NCBI GenBank assembly: GCA_911728435.2
Contig: OU452208.1
Coordinates: 9,238,001 to 9,302,000 of the forward strand
DNA length: 64,000 nucleotides
Reading direction: 5' to 3'
Origin: Apoderus coryli
Lineage: Eukaryota; Arthropoda; Insecta; Coleoptera; Attelabidae
Under the pieces are notes generated by a model. It was not told the origin of the DNA. It ran no database searches and was given only the letters and a program-made list of their open reading frames with translations. Position numbers and translations under genes: made by a program. This document shows positions 55,050-64,000 of the stretch, piece after piece (position 1 is the first letter of the stretch; every line of letters starts with the position of its first letter).

Positions 55050-56045
55050 ATACAGGGCTGGTTTATTAAATGTTTTAGACAATAATTTTAAATGACTAAA
55101 ATAATATTATTTTAGTCATTTAATTTTAAATTTCGGATATAAGGATGCATCAAAAAGTTATATTTAAATTAACGAAATTTGGCGTTATAGATAGGACTTC
55201 CGGTTATTACCTGATTCAGTTTTAAGGATCAAACTCAAACAGCAGATTCAACTTGTCGTTAACATTATGAAAAAATAAATCTCATAGGCGGGTAAATTAA
55301 AGGGGCATACAGGCGTGAAATGCTACCCTAACTTTTTTATGCACATTTTTTGCGTGTGTTTCAATTCGGAGATGTAAAATCTAACAAATTATATACGTAA
55401 TAAATGTATCCTTCTGTGATATTGATAGAAAGTCATCGTTATCGCGTAATATCGATTTTAAGAAATGTTAATATTAAAAAGGCTGTGCTTTTTACAAGTT
55501 GCTGAAGTAAATAAGGTTTGAAATTTCCAGCATGACAATAATTATTTAAAAAAATACGGTTTCGAAATGCAGGATGTAAAAAATTAGAATTTTTAATCTG
55601 TTTTTAATGAAAATTTAAATCTATTGAAAAATATGGTTCAGGGTTTTTGTGAAATGTATTTTACTCCAAAGATTCTACTCATCGATTATAACCGAATTTA
55701 TTTACTCAAAAATATCTATACTAGTAAAATAACACAATTATCACAATTAGGTTCAAATTCTGCAACGCCGAATTGAAAAAAAACTTACAGTCTCCCTAAT
55801 ATTGGTTTTTGTGCAATGATCATAAAACTTTAAAAAACTAACGATTTATGTAGATTGTATTGTTAACACGTTTCGTAAAAAGCTTTAAAAACCCACCAAC
55901 AGGGTGTTAAAAGTATCACGACAATAACTTTTTTCATGTTTTAACAAGTACAATCGTCTGCTTCAGATTGATCCTTAAAAACTGAATAACAGTTTCTCTA
56001 TATAAAAAAATAAAACTCGTAAATATCATCCCCAAACATTTAATT
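55050..56045. mobile_element. Old, diverged foldback element
   Basis: ATTCAGTTTTAAGGATCAAA with GCAGATTCAACTTGT (55215-55260) is mirrored, with differences, by ACAAGTACAATCGTCTGC and TTGATCCTTAAAAACTGAAT (55945-55990). The left end begins ATACAGGGCTGGTTTATTAA; the right end (CCAAACATTTAATTTG) mirrors it loosely. A perfect 36-bp palindrome (55088-55123) lies in the left arm. No coding frame. Confidence 0.6.
55088..55123. repeat. Perfect 36-bp palindrome
   Basis: TTAAATGACTAAAATAAT followed at once by its reverse complement, with no spacer. Confidence 0.9.
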
Positions 56046-56144
56046 TGAATACAATTACATAATACCATATTTGAAAGTAAATAAAAAAAACAGCATTACC
56101 TAGTTTGACAGATTTGCAAATTGCAAATCAAAGTATCTATGTAT

Positions 56145-57100
56145 ACAGGGTGTTGCATAAGTACTTGTACAAACTTTAAAGGGTGATTCTTTGACTAATT
56201 TTAAGATACAAATTTCATATGTACATGGGTCCGCTACGGCTTGGTTTTCGAGATACAGGTAGTTCAAAAAGAATATTATATTTAGGATTATATGCTTGTT
56301 CAATAGCATCGCAATTTGGTGCAATTCGGGATACAGGTGTATTGATGACACCAGAGCTGTCAAAAGAACTAATAAAAAATACGAAAAATAACAAAATACA
56401 AATATCATTCAAAAGACAACAATGCACATAATAGTCGGTACCAAGCCAAATAGGTAGTAGGTAAATATAGATTTATTTTGTTTCGGGCTTGGGCTTGGCA
56501 CCGACTTATTGTAATCAAAACTACCCACCAAACGGATACATTTAATTTTACGCAGATGCTCAAAATGTTAACTTTCTTTCATTAATAGAGACCTGTGAAG
56601 TGAGCTTACCTCTTACGCCCACGTATTAAGTACTAAGTTTCAGTTATCAGTTATAATTTTTTATTTTCCAAGAAAGCGAAACGAGATATTTAAAACGGCA
56701 TTGCGCCGCCCTCATGTATACCTCCGGGGGCGGCATCGAAAATCGCTACACGTCACAAACTTGTAAATGCTTAGAACTACCCCTATATCAAATTTCTATT
56801 TTCTATCTTTTTTGTTTCATACCCAAAGCCCTATTCCTACCGAACTTATTATTTACCCGAAGAAACATTAAAAAGTAAGTAAAATTTAAGTACCTAAACC
56901 GATAAAGTGGAACTTATACCTGAAGAAGAGACAGAGTATTATAATAGGTATACCTAATATAATATAGGTAGCACTGATAATTTTTTTATTATAGGTATTA
57001 TAAGATCTACAACAATCTTGTTACATCTTTGCCATATTGTCTACGTGAAATATTTAGTCAAAAGTATGTTTCTATCTAAAAGCTTTTCATTTAACGATTG
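56145..57100. other. Spacer; ACAGGGTGT motif and a short GC-richer stretch
   Basis: TATACAGGGTGTTGCATAAG at 56142-56161 looks like a MITE end. 56700-56745 is GC-richer (GCCGCCCTC...CCGGGGGCGGC). The overlapping short frames near 56100-56430 have no recognised motifs on either strand. Confidence 0.45.
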
Positions 57101-57104
57101 TTCG

Positions 57105-57150
57105 CCACTGATCATGGGACTGGTCTAGTCTTGAAACATGTATGACATGG
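57105..57150 (+). ncRNA. Decayed hammerhead ribozyme, type I
   Basis: GCCA then CTGATCA (57109-57115; the invariant G8 is C), a stem II GACT/AGTC, GAAAC (57134-57138), and ATGTA. Loss of G8 should prevent cleavage. Downstream TTCATAGAGATTAGGCTTTT resembles the 19.7-kb family's motif. Confidence 0.6.
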
Positions 57151-57543
57151 ATTAAATATTATTATATTAAATTTAATTCATAGAGATTAGGCTTTTATTT
57201 CAATACTGTACTTGTAATAAATCACCCTGTGTGTTTCTTTTACCGACGAATTGGCAACAGCACGACACACACCACATTTGCTTGTTTTTTTTTCTACCCT
57301 CCCTGCGTATCCCCTCCAGATTAATACAGAATTTCATCAATTTCTCTCTCTGACAATACAGCATTGCCGGTGCATATCTGTTGCAAATGATCTAAATAAT
57401 TGTTATACGTTGCGTTTTGTTTTTGATATTAATAAACTACAAAACAATTTCTGGCTGTGACAATACTGCTCTATGCTTTACACGCTAGTCTACGCCACGT
57501 AGTGGCAGGCATACTTAGAGATGTTCTGATTTTAATGCATTGG

Positions 57544-57577
57544 GCTGACTATCTATTGTGTAGATTAATCTTTGCTT
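57544..57577. repeat. Inverted copy of the 34-bp sequence at 54691
   Basis: GCTGACTATCTATTGTGTAG plus ATTAATCTTTGCTT, the exact reverse complement of 54691-54724. Confidence 0.85.
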
Positions 57578-57579
57578 AA

Positions 57580-59335
57580 AGATACAATAGATTGAGATCG
57601 AATGATTGTGTAAAAAACTGTTTCAGAATCGGATTAAGGTGAAACAACTATACGAGTTTCAAATGGAAAAAATTTAAAATGCACTAGAATCTAGTCCACT
57701 ATCTATATACCAACTAATTTATTACTTTTATATTAGAAAAGCAAGCGCATACATTTACGGGAATTTTAAGAACTTAACTAATTATTTATTGTAGAGAATT
57801 TACCTAAAACACCATTGACTTATTGCATACGAGGGTCTCACCTCAAGTGATTCTACAAATATGTATTTTCTCCAGAAACAGGACTTTTTATAAAGAATTA
57901 CTTTTTGTCGTAGTGTTTCTAAAGTTAGTTTAAAATGATATAAAAAACCACAACTCGATATCCCTTTGTAATGTCAATACCGACCGCAGCTGTCTAAAGG
58001 CGCACCCTTTTAACTTTTCAGACTTTAACTGCTGATAAATATTCAAAAGAAGACCCTGGCTTTGCACATGTAAATCTTGATGCTTAAACTCCCAACGTGT
58101 TTTGCTCGTGTCGTATACAGTGACTGCAAAATGTTTCATCCACTTGAGGTTTTATTAAAAATTATTATTTAATTTGATAGATCTTCTTACATTTTATTAA
58201 TCTGAGAAAAACTATTGAACAGATCATGGTTACAATATTCTGCCACCGTGTTTTACTGTCGGTCACAAATTTTCTTGTTTAAATTCCACATTAAGTCTTC
58301 GCCATACCATATGATGTCCATCCGATTATATTTAGATTAATCTGAGAAAATAACACGTTGCCAAAAATTATTTGTTTCATTCATATATTTATTTGCAAGT
58401 TCTAATCCTTTTTTTTTCGATTAATGATTAACCGAATACTTTTTGCAGTCACTGTAGTTATTTTTATTATTGTACTTTGGCACGCATGATTTATTATACG
58501 TCTTATATACGAGGGAGAAATGTATCAAAAAAACGCTGCATTCGATGCCCTTTTGTAATGTAAAGAGGCATGGGAACGGATAGCCCCGGTAGAATCGTTA
58601 AATTTTCCACTTCTAAACATTTAAACTTGAATTGTAAATACACACCTGTATCTCTATGGTCAAAAAATGATTAATAATCGTTTAAGAAACAATGTTTATC
58701 ATGAAAAAGATCGATTAAAATTTTTGATTGATTTTCCACGCGGCTAAACTATGCGCATCGAAAGAATTACTTACCAAGAATAATCATCGGTATGAAGCTT
58801 TCGAACAATGCCTTAAGTTCCACTACCTACTTCTGCTCTTTAATAATAATAATAATTGTTGTTGGTTATAAATATTTCTAGTTACTACATTAGTATAATA
58901 ATAATTATAACTGATTAAAAAAAAACTCATCGCAATACCTTTACATAGCTGGTGATTATATCAACGATGTTGATGATATAATTAAGGTAAATTTAATATT
59001 AAAGATGATTAAAACAAATAGAAATGAAAATTCTACTTCGCTTGATTACTTAATTAAAGATAAGAATCAAGAATTCTATGAACAAATTACTAAAGTAATT
59101 AAACTTTCTTCTCAATTGTATTGTTATTATTATTTTCATTATAAAATACTCCGAATAGATCTGTAGGTATTTTTTTTAATCTAAAACAAGAATACGCTTC
59201 GGTCTGTTATTGTGACTTTGCAACATTATAGATAATATTTAAATGAATTTACATCTGATTAGATTTTAGATTAATAATGTAAGCGGAAAATCGTATACAA
59301 AGTATCAATTTGAAATTAATTTGGTAATATTAACA
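57580..59335. other. AT-rich spacer, nothing recognised
   Basis: No supported features. Confidence 0.45.
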
Positions 59336-59340
59336 AGTAT

Positions 59341-59440
59341 TATACACTGTGTCCAAAAGTGTACTATTTAAACACCTTTTAAATGGTGTTTTCAAAAGTA
59401 AACTAACTTTAGCCGTTTTCAAGAATTTTTGAAAAACCGA
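59341..59440 (+). mobile_element. Terminal fragment of the 1.1-kb foldback family
   Basis: TATACACTGTGTCC, then directly ACCTTTTAAATGGTGTTTTC, AAAAGTAAACTAACTTTAGC and CGTTTTCAAGAATTTTTGAA. It is the left end with the GATAGCATTGGAATC segment deleted. Confidence 0.82.
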
Positions 59441-59485
59441 AAAACATGGCCAAAAACATCTCTTTGTCAATCATTTCTCGAAATT

Positions 59486-59690
59486 CTTGTTACTTTATGT
59501 AACAAGCAATTCGTTTTATTTTATTTTTTAAATGCAAAGAACAAAGTCAGAAATAGAGGATTCATTAGTGAATTGTAAATTAATCAACAAACATTTAAGT
59601 AAATAATTAAATCAATCCTGAAACTTTGACACCTTTGAAAACTCAAAAGGAAGGAAAGTATTGGGGTGCCACAACTGATTTTTTTATTTC
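59486..59690 (+). repeat. Shared palindromic motif and SINE-end-like segment
   Basis: 59486-59514 is identical to 31955-31983. 59650-59685 (GGAAAGTATTGGGGTGCCAC then AACTGATTT) resembles the right end of the tRNA-containing repeats at 30074 and 42630. It is probably a further, tRNA-less relic of that family. Confidence 0.5.
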
Positions 59691-59694
59691 CTCC

Positions 59695-61355
59695 TGGGCT
59701 CGTAATTAAAGTTAAAGGAAATTCCTAGATAAAATAAATTAATCGAAATTTGAAATCTACAGATTTATTTTATGTGCAGATTATAGTTTAGGTAATAGGA
59801 AAATCGTATAGGTACCTAAATGGGAAGAAAGGCAATTTGCCAACTGCTGAGCGTGCATACAAGTGCAATTTACTAGGTGTACATTAGTTGCTGTATAGCA
59901 GATGGAAACAGAATTCCTTCTATTATTGCATTTCTGGTAGGTAATAATCAACAAAATGATATGATGTTAATCAGAAACGTCCAAAGTGTAGATCCGATTT
60001 CCACCCGCTGTGCATTTATTTTGCATGAATGTTTTGATACAAAGACAATTTTCAAGCAAAATTAAAAGGATCAAATTCATACCTTCGGATGTGGAAAGCA
60101 TAATTTTGGGAGAGCGTACGCACGACAATTTTTATAACTTGCATTCAGTGAAATGAAATAGGGATAAAAAATAAAAATTCGATGATTTTTTTATTTTTTT
60201 TTAACTTTGATTTAAATAAAAAGTAGGGTAAAGTAAGGTATATTCGTGATGATTTTTCTTTTTTTCGTTGGAGAGTAATGGGAATAACATGCGTTGTTGC
60301 TACAATTGTGAGGGACTAACACCCAATAGTTATTCTTGAGATTTATGTATTTTTTTATGAGAAAACTTAGAAAATTACTTAAAAAACTTTCAAATGACTG
60401 TCCTAGTCAAGGAAAGGTAATTTCGTGACTAGGATATGTAATTTCGTGTTATGGGGTAGGTTTATTCGTGATACTACAATTAATGCTAAAAATTGGTAGG
60501 TAAGATTTTATTAACAGTTACATTGTATCATTAACGCATAACATCTTATTCTGAGTCACCACTTGTATTTGCACATTAAAACAATTTCTTCGTCAGATGC
60601 TTGACATTTTAGGTGATATCGTACCAAACAGTAGTATAAGATTGTATCCACTGTGCTCCATTTTTTTTTCTTACAATTTAATGTGCAATAACCTTACCTT
60701 TAGTTTAGGTTTGTAGTCTATTATAAACATAACATTATCTAAAAATATGGAATAATTTTACTGCACACAAAAAAAGATATTTAACATTTAATAACCCTTG
60801 TATTTTTAATGTCTTCAACGCATGAAAAATATTGTAACAAACAAGCTCCACGGAATAAGCAATTACGGCAAAATTAAGTCAAAATTTGTTAATTATTGTG
60901 TACAGGAAGATTCCTCATCTAAAATACTATAGATTAATGTAAATTTCATTATCTCAGCTTTCAATTATTCTTGTTATTCCTGTAGATCGCTTCCCAGTTG
61001 CAAAACCCGCCAAAAATCACAACGTAATAAGCACGACATGTAAACAAAGTTTTCTAATGCCTGGAATATTCGTGATATAGAAACGAGACAGATTGCACCG
61101 TCTAGTAGGAACATACTCTTACTACTATCCGAGATGTCATCCATCTAAAGCAAAAGATAACTTGCTGAGAAATTTTCATAATTCTATCACGAACTTACCT
61201 ATATCACGAACATACCTTTCTTTACCCTACTCGAAACCGGTTTATTTTATCAATAAATATGGTGTAGGAATCTACACAATCCAACCTGTATACTTCAATT
61301 TCTTGAACTTTGTTATTCTTATTCATATTAATTTTTATTATTAATTATGAAATTG
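59695..61355. other. AT-rich spacer, nothing recognised
   Basis: Frames at 59877-60065 and 61093-61344 have no family features that I recognise. Confidence 0.45.
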
Positions 61356-61359
61356 AGCG

Positions 61360-61597
61360 TCAAATAAGTATTGCGCGAACTCTTAACGCATTAAATTATA
61401 ACGTTCTTATTTTGTTTTGGAAGTGCTAATCTTAATTACGAGTACTTTAACACTTCTTAAGTTCGTTAATTTCTCTAGGTTCATGAAGAATATCAGCAAT
61501 GCGACCATATTGTATCGAACTTGTTACTGAATGTAATTTAACTTTTAGGTTATTGTTAATAAAGACATTTATTATTATTATTATTATTATTAATTTG
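61360..61597 (+). mobile_element. Possible LINE 3' end with (ATT)n tail
   Basis: TTGTTAATAAAGACATTTAT followed by a run of ATT units (61571-61597), the 3'-end form of several LINEs in this window. No coding remnant was identified. Confidence 0.4.
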
Positions 61598-61599
61598 AT

Positions 61600-62625
61600 C
61601 TTTTACGTCATTTATATTCAACACAAAACAGCTAGTTACACTGCCTGTTTACTTTTTGAATCTCTTTTTATTAATTATAATACAATATTATTTCATCTTT
61701 TGTAAGTTAAATCTAAGTGTAAAAAGTTAAGCTAATTTAAATAAATTTTAATCTTTATAACTAAAAAACCACCATTTGTATAGCGAGATGTTTAAGCTAT
61801 TTAAAAACTGTTTCAAAATCTCAGTAGCAAAGAGGCAATAAAAAAAAAGGTTAACAATCTCTACGTCAGTACGCCCCTGCGGCCTTAATGAAATGCCATT
61901 GTTTTAAATAGGGTTACTTCAAGAGTTCCTATCTAACGTAAATTATACTAAAATTGCATTAATTTATACGAGGCGGCTCAGAAGTTATCATTAAAAAACT
62001 GAATGTCAGGTCTATAGTCTTAAGGGCTCATAGCTCTGGAACGAAGGTCGACTCAACTTAACTTTATATGAACTTATATCCTTATTTTTTCACAACCTAC
62101 CCCAATCCGAGAGATTGTCCACATATCTGGCACACCCTGTATATAGTTTAACATTTATTTATGACAACAAATTAATTGAATAAGTAACCAATTTAAATTA
62201 TTGAACAACGCTAAATATTGTCAGCAACAGGTTGTTCTTTTACTTTTATATCATTAGCATCACAAGTGTGTAATTCCCACAATATTGATTGCACATATCT
62301 ATATGAGTGCTGTAAATTGTGCTTTCCTAATGTAGATGGTAGGTAATAGATTCTTAAAAGTGAAAGAAACTGGTTTCCTCTAATAACTAAAACCAATTGG
62401 TATCTAGTAATCGAGTAATGTTCCATGCTTTAATTTAGATTCCAAACAAATTGCAATACTAAATAACTATAATTAATACAGAGGCGGAGTTCAAAAAGTT
62501 TATTGTATCCACAAATTTCATCAATAAACATTTTTATTCAGGAATTATGTATAGTTTGATAAATACTTATTTATTTAACTACATATAGACTCCACCTAAC
62601 TAACTAACCTAACCAATACTGATAA
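61600..62625. other. AT-rich spacer, nothing recognised
   Basis: 62128-62140 contains CACACCCTGTATATAG, a MITE-end-like motif. Nothing else supported. Confidence 0.45.
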
Positions 62626-62629
62626 ATTT

Positions 62630-62905
62630 AATCTGGTCCGAGTTTTATATCCACGCGGGGTGTCGTTCGCAGCTCAGACAAATTTCAGATCTGATTGGTG
62701 GCCCCACACTTTTTAACTCACACGACAGACACATTTGAAAGCTGCCTCATGTCAGCGTAAATAATTTACGCGGCTCATGTGCACAACTATTACGTGCACC
62801 TCGAGCGTAATTAAGTCTTCGCGTCGCGTTGTTCGTTGTATTTTTTTGATTTTTTTAGAAATTCATGGTGACGTTGCGTTGTGCAATGGCGGAATTTAGC
62901 GGTTG
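62630..62905. other. GC- and CpG-richer tract of unknown nature
   Basis: Many CpG-containing words (CCACGCGGGGTGTCGTTCGC, CTCGAGCGTAAT, CTTCGCGTCGCGTTG) stand out against the AT-rich surroundings. A short frame starts MVTLRCAMAEFSGCL at 62865 and stops at once. It could be a promoter or untranslated first exon of a host gene, or a retroelement LTR/leader. Nothing decides between these. Confidence 0.4.
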
Positions 62906-63119
62906 CCTTTAATATTGAAAGATAATTATATTTACATCATTATCCTTTGAAGAAAAATTAAAAATCAAAAGTGTTGGTCCAAAACCAAATTTAGCAATAA
63001 CGAATGTGACCAAATATAAAAGTCGTGAATACAAATGAACGTTTATAATAAGATAGAATTGGAAATAATAAATAAATCAAGATATTCCACATTTTATTGA
63101 ATTGGTTATTGAAGAATTT

Positions 63120-63240
63120 ATCTCTTTACAAAAAAAAAATCGGGCGTGGTTCTCAGCCACCGTCATTTGTGGACCCCGAGAATATGAACCCAGACGCCGC
63201 TAATGATTTTACCACGGCCCTGGAACTGAAAGTACTTAGT
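63120..63240 (+). other. Short unexplained open stretch
   Basis: One frame reads GRGSQPPSFVDPENMNPDAA then NDFTTALELKVLSTVKN before a stop, with more even base composition than its flanks. It could be the start of a gag-like protein or an exon. Not recognised. Confidence 0.25.
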
Positions 63241-63745
63241 ACTGTGAAAAATTAGTATTAATGACCAATAACGGATAGAAAGGTATGAAGATAATATAGC
63301 GAAGTGCGCAAGTATATGCACCTTCAACTAAAATGCCATATTGTGTTTACCTAAATGCTAATGACATGAAAAACGATGTTTATACTAGTACTAAAACACC
63401 ATAAATAACAGAACTTTAAAGTACATAGAGTATGTATAGTTATATTCTTATTGTCTAGTAAATTTAATTTGTCATTTAACAACTCTTACAACACAGACAT
63501 ATTTTCAGCATGTTCATCCAATCTATTTGAATTCAGTTTTACGGGATAAAATTATTAATGAATTTTACTAGCTCTACCTACGATTTACAATAATACTTGT
63601 CAGGTTTTTTTTTAATATTTTATCATTATTATTGTATGATAATAACTAGGAGTAAACGCTGAGGACAGACAGACAAGAATCTAGTACTTACGGTTATACC
63701 GGAGGTGGGTGGCAACTTTCTTATTTTAAATATGAGCCTATATAA

Positions 63746-64000
63746 GTAATTATATATTTTTTGTATTCTACTTGTAATTCTAAAGAAAAACTCTCAGACC
63801 CCGATTTCAGACCACAATGCATAAAAAAAGCAAAATCCACTTTACAAAAAAACGGTTACCCTATACATTTCATTGACAAAATATTCACAAAAAGAATTCA
63901 CAAACTTTACAATGAAGCCACTAACAAAATAATTAAAAAGAACGAACACTACCTACCATATACAAAAGGCCTATCAAAAACATTTCAAAGGAAGCTAAAA
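63746..64000 (+). CDS. Penelope-like element ORF fragment (N-terminal side of RT), runs off the window
   Basis: The frame is open from 63746 to the window end without a stop or clear start codon: KLSDPDFRPQCIKKAKSTLQ, KNGYPIHFIDKIFTKRIHKL, then NEHYLPYTKGLSKTFQRKLK. The pattern ...L-x-KNGYPxxFIxKxF...(Y)LPYxKGLSxxxxRxLK is, in my knowledge, the region downstream of the RT core in Penelope-like polyproteins, before the GIY-YIG endonuclease. The match is from memory. A Penelope-like source would fit the type I hammerheads elsewhere in the window. The rest lies outside. Confidence 0.75.

Noticed and set aside
56219..56431. 70-codon plus-strand frame with opposing minus frames
   Set aside because: No recognisable motif on either strand; overlapping open frames of this size are expected by chance.

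Overview
The window looks like a gene-poor, AT-rich insect chromosome segment (probably pericentromeric or intergenic), made almost entirely of satellite DNA and decayed transposable elements. I found no convincing single-copy host gene, rRNA or functional tRNA. The insect assignment rests on the mix of element types: several mariner subfamilies, a DUF4817-type Tc1/mariner-like transposase, Jockey/CR1-like LINEs, a BEL/Pao gag relic, Penelope-like sequences with hammerhead ribozymes, and short TTAGG runs. A beetle is plausible but not proven.

Layout. 1-3676: a satellite of about 91 bp with a higher-order repeat of about 1 kb, ending in one inverted monomer. 4.6-12.2 kb: LINE 3' fragments, a decayed RT piece, a DUF4817-type transposase relic, an odd hairpin-rich element (9259-9905) and a nearly whole but broken RT gene (10282-11913). 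12.4-14.8 kb: a minus-strand LINE interrupted by two insertions, each with a target-site duplication. One is a 5'-truncated RNase H LINE; the other is a 289-bp structured insert. 16.35-16.8 kb: a second copy of the RNase H LINE tail. 17.5-28 kb: mariner pieces, a hammerhead (19.7 kb), a 1.1-kb foldback element, a mariner 3' end, more LINE relics and another hammerhead (25.66 kb). 28.03-29.55 kb: a second array of the same satellite. 29.7-47 kb: tRNA-derived SINE-like repeats, DUF4817, Tc1 and mariner relics, a BEL/Pao gag relic, an inverted repeat with hammerheads in both arms, and further foldbacks. 47-52.4 kb: half-copies of the foldback family, a TTAA-flanked palindromic MITE, a decayed RT and mariner relics abutting each other. 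52-63.7 kb: AT-rich sequence with few identifiable parts. 63746-64000: the start of a Penelope-like RT fragment that runs off the window.

Most notable observation. The 289-bp insert at 14384-14672 carries a complete type III hammerhead ribozyme fold on EACH strand (plus 14488-14547, minus 14607-14657), many extra hairpins, and a 12-bp target-site duplication with a TTTT/AAA-like site. Two opposite-polarity hammerheads in a unit of about 300 nt are a signature of viroid-like circular RNAs. Here the unit is fixed in DNA, apparently by LINE-type retrotransposition. Separately, a family of type I hammerheads (19.7, 34.4, 38.8, 39.1 and 57.1 kb) shares a downstream motif and probably belongs to Penelope-like elements.

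How the parts interact. The LINEs are the likely source of the machinery that inserted their own truncated copies and the ribozyme-bearing insert. The mariner-type transposases are the likely source for the foldback MITEs. None of the copies seen is intact, so activity would have to come from elsewhere in the genome.
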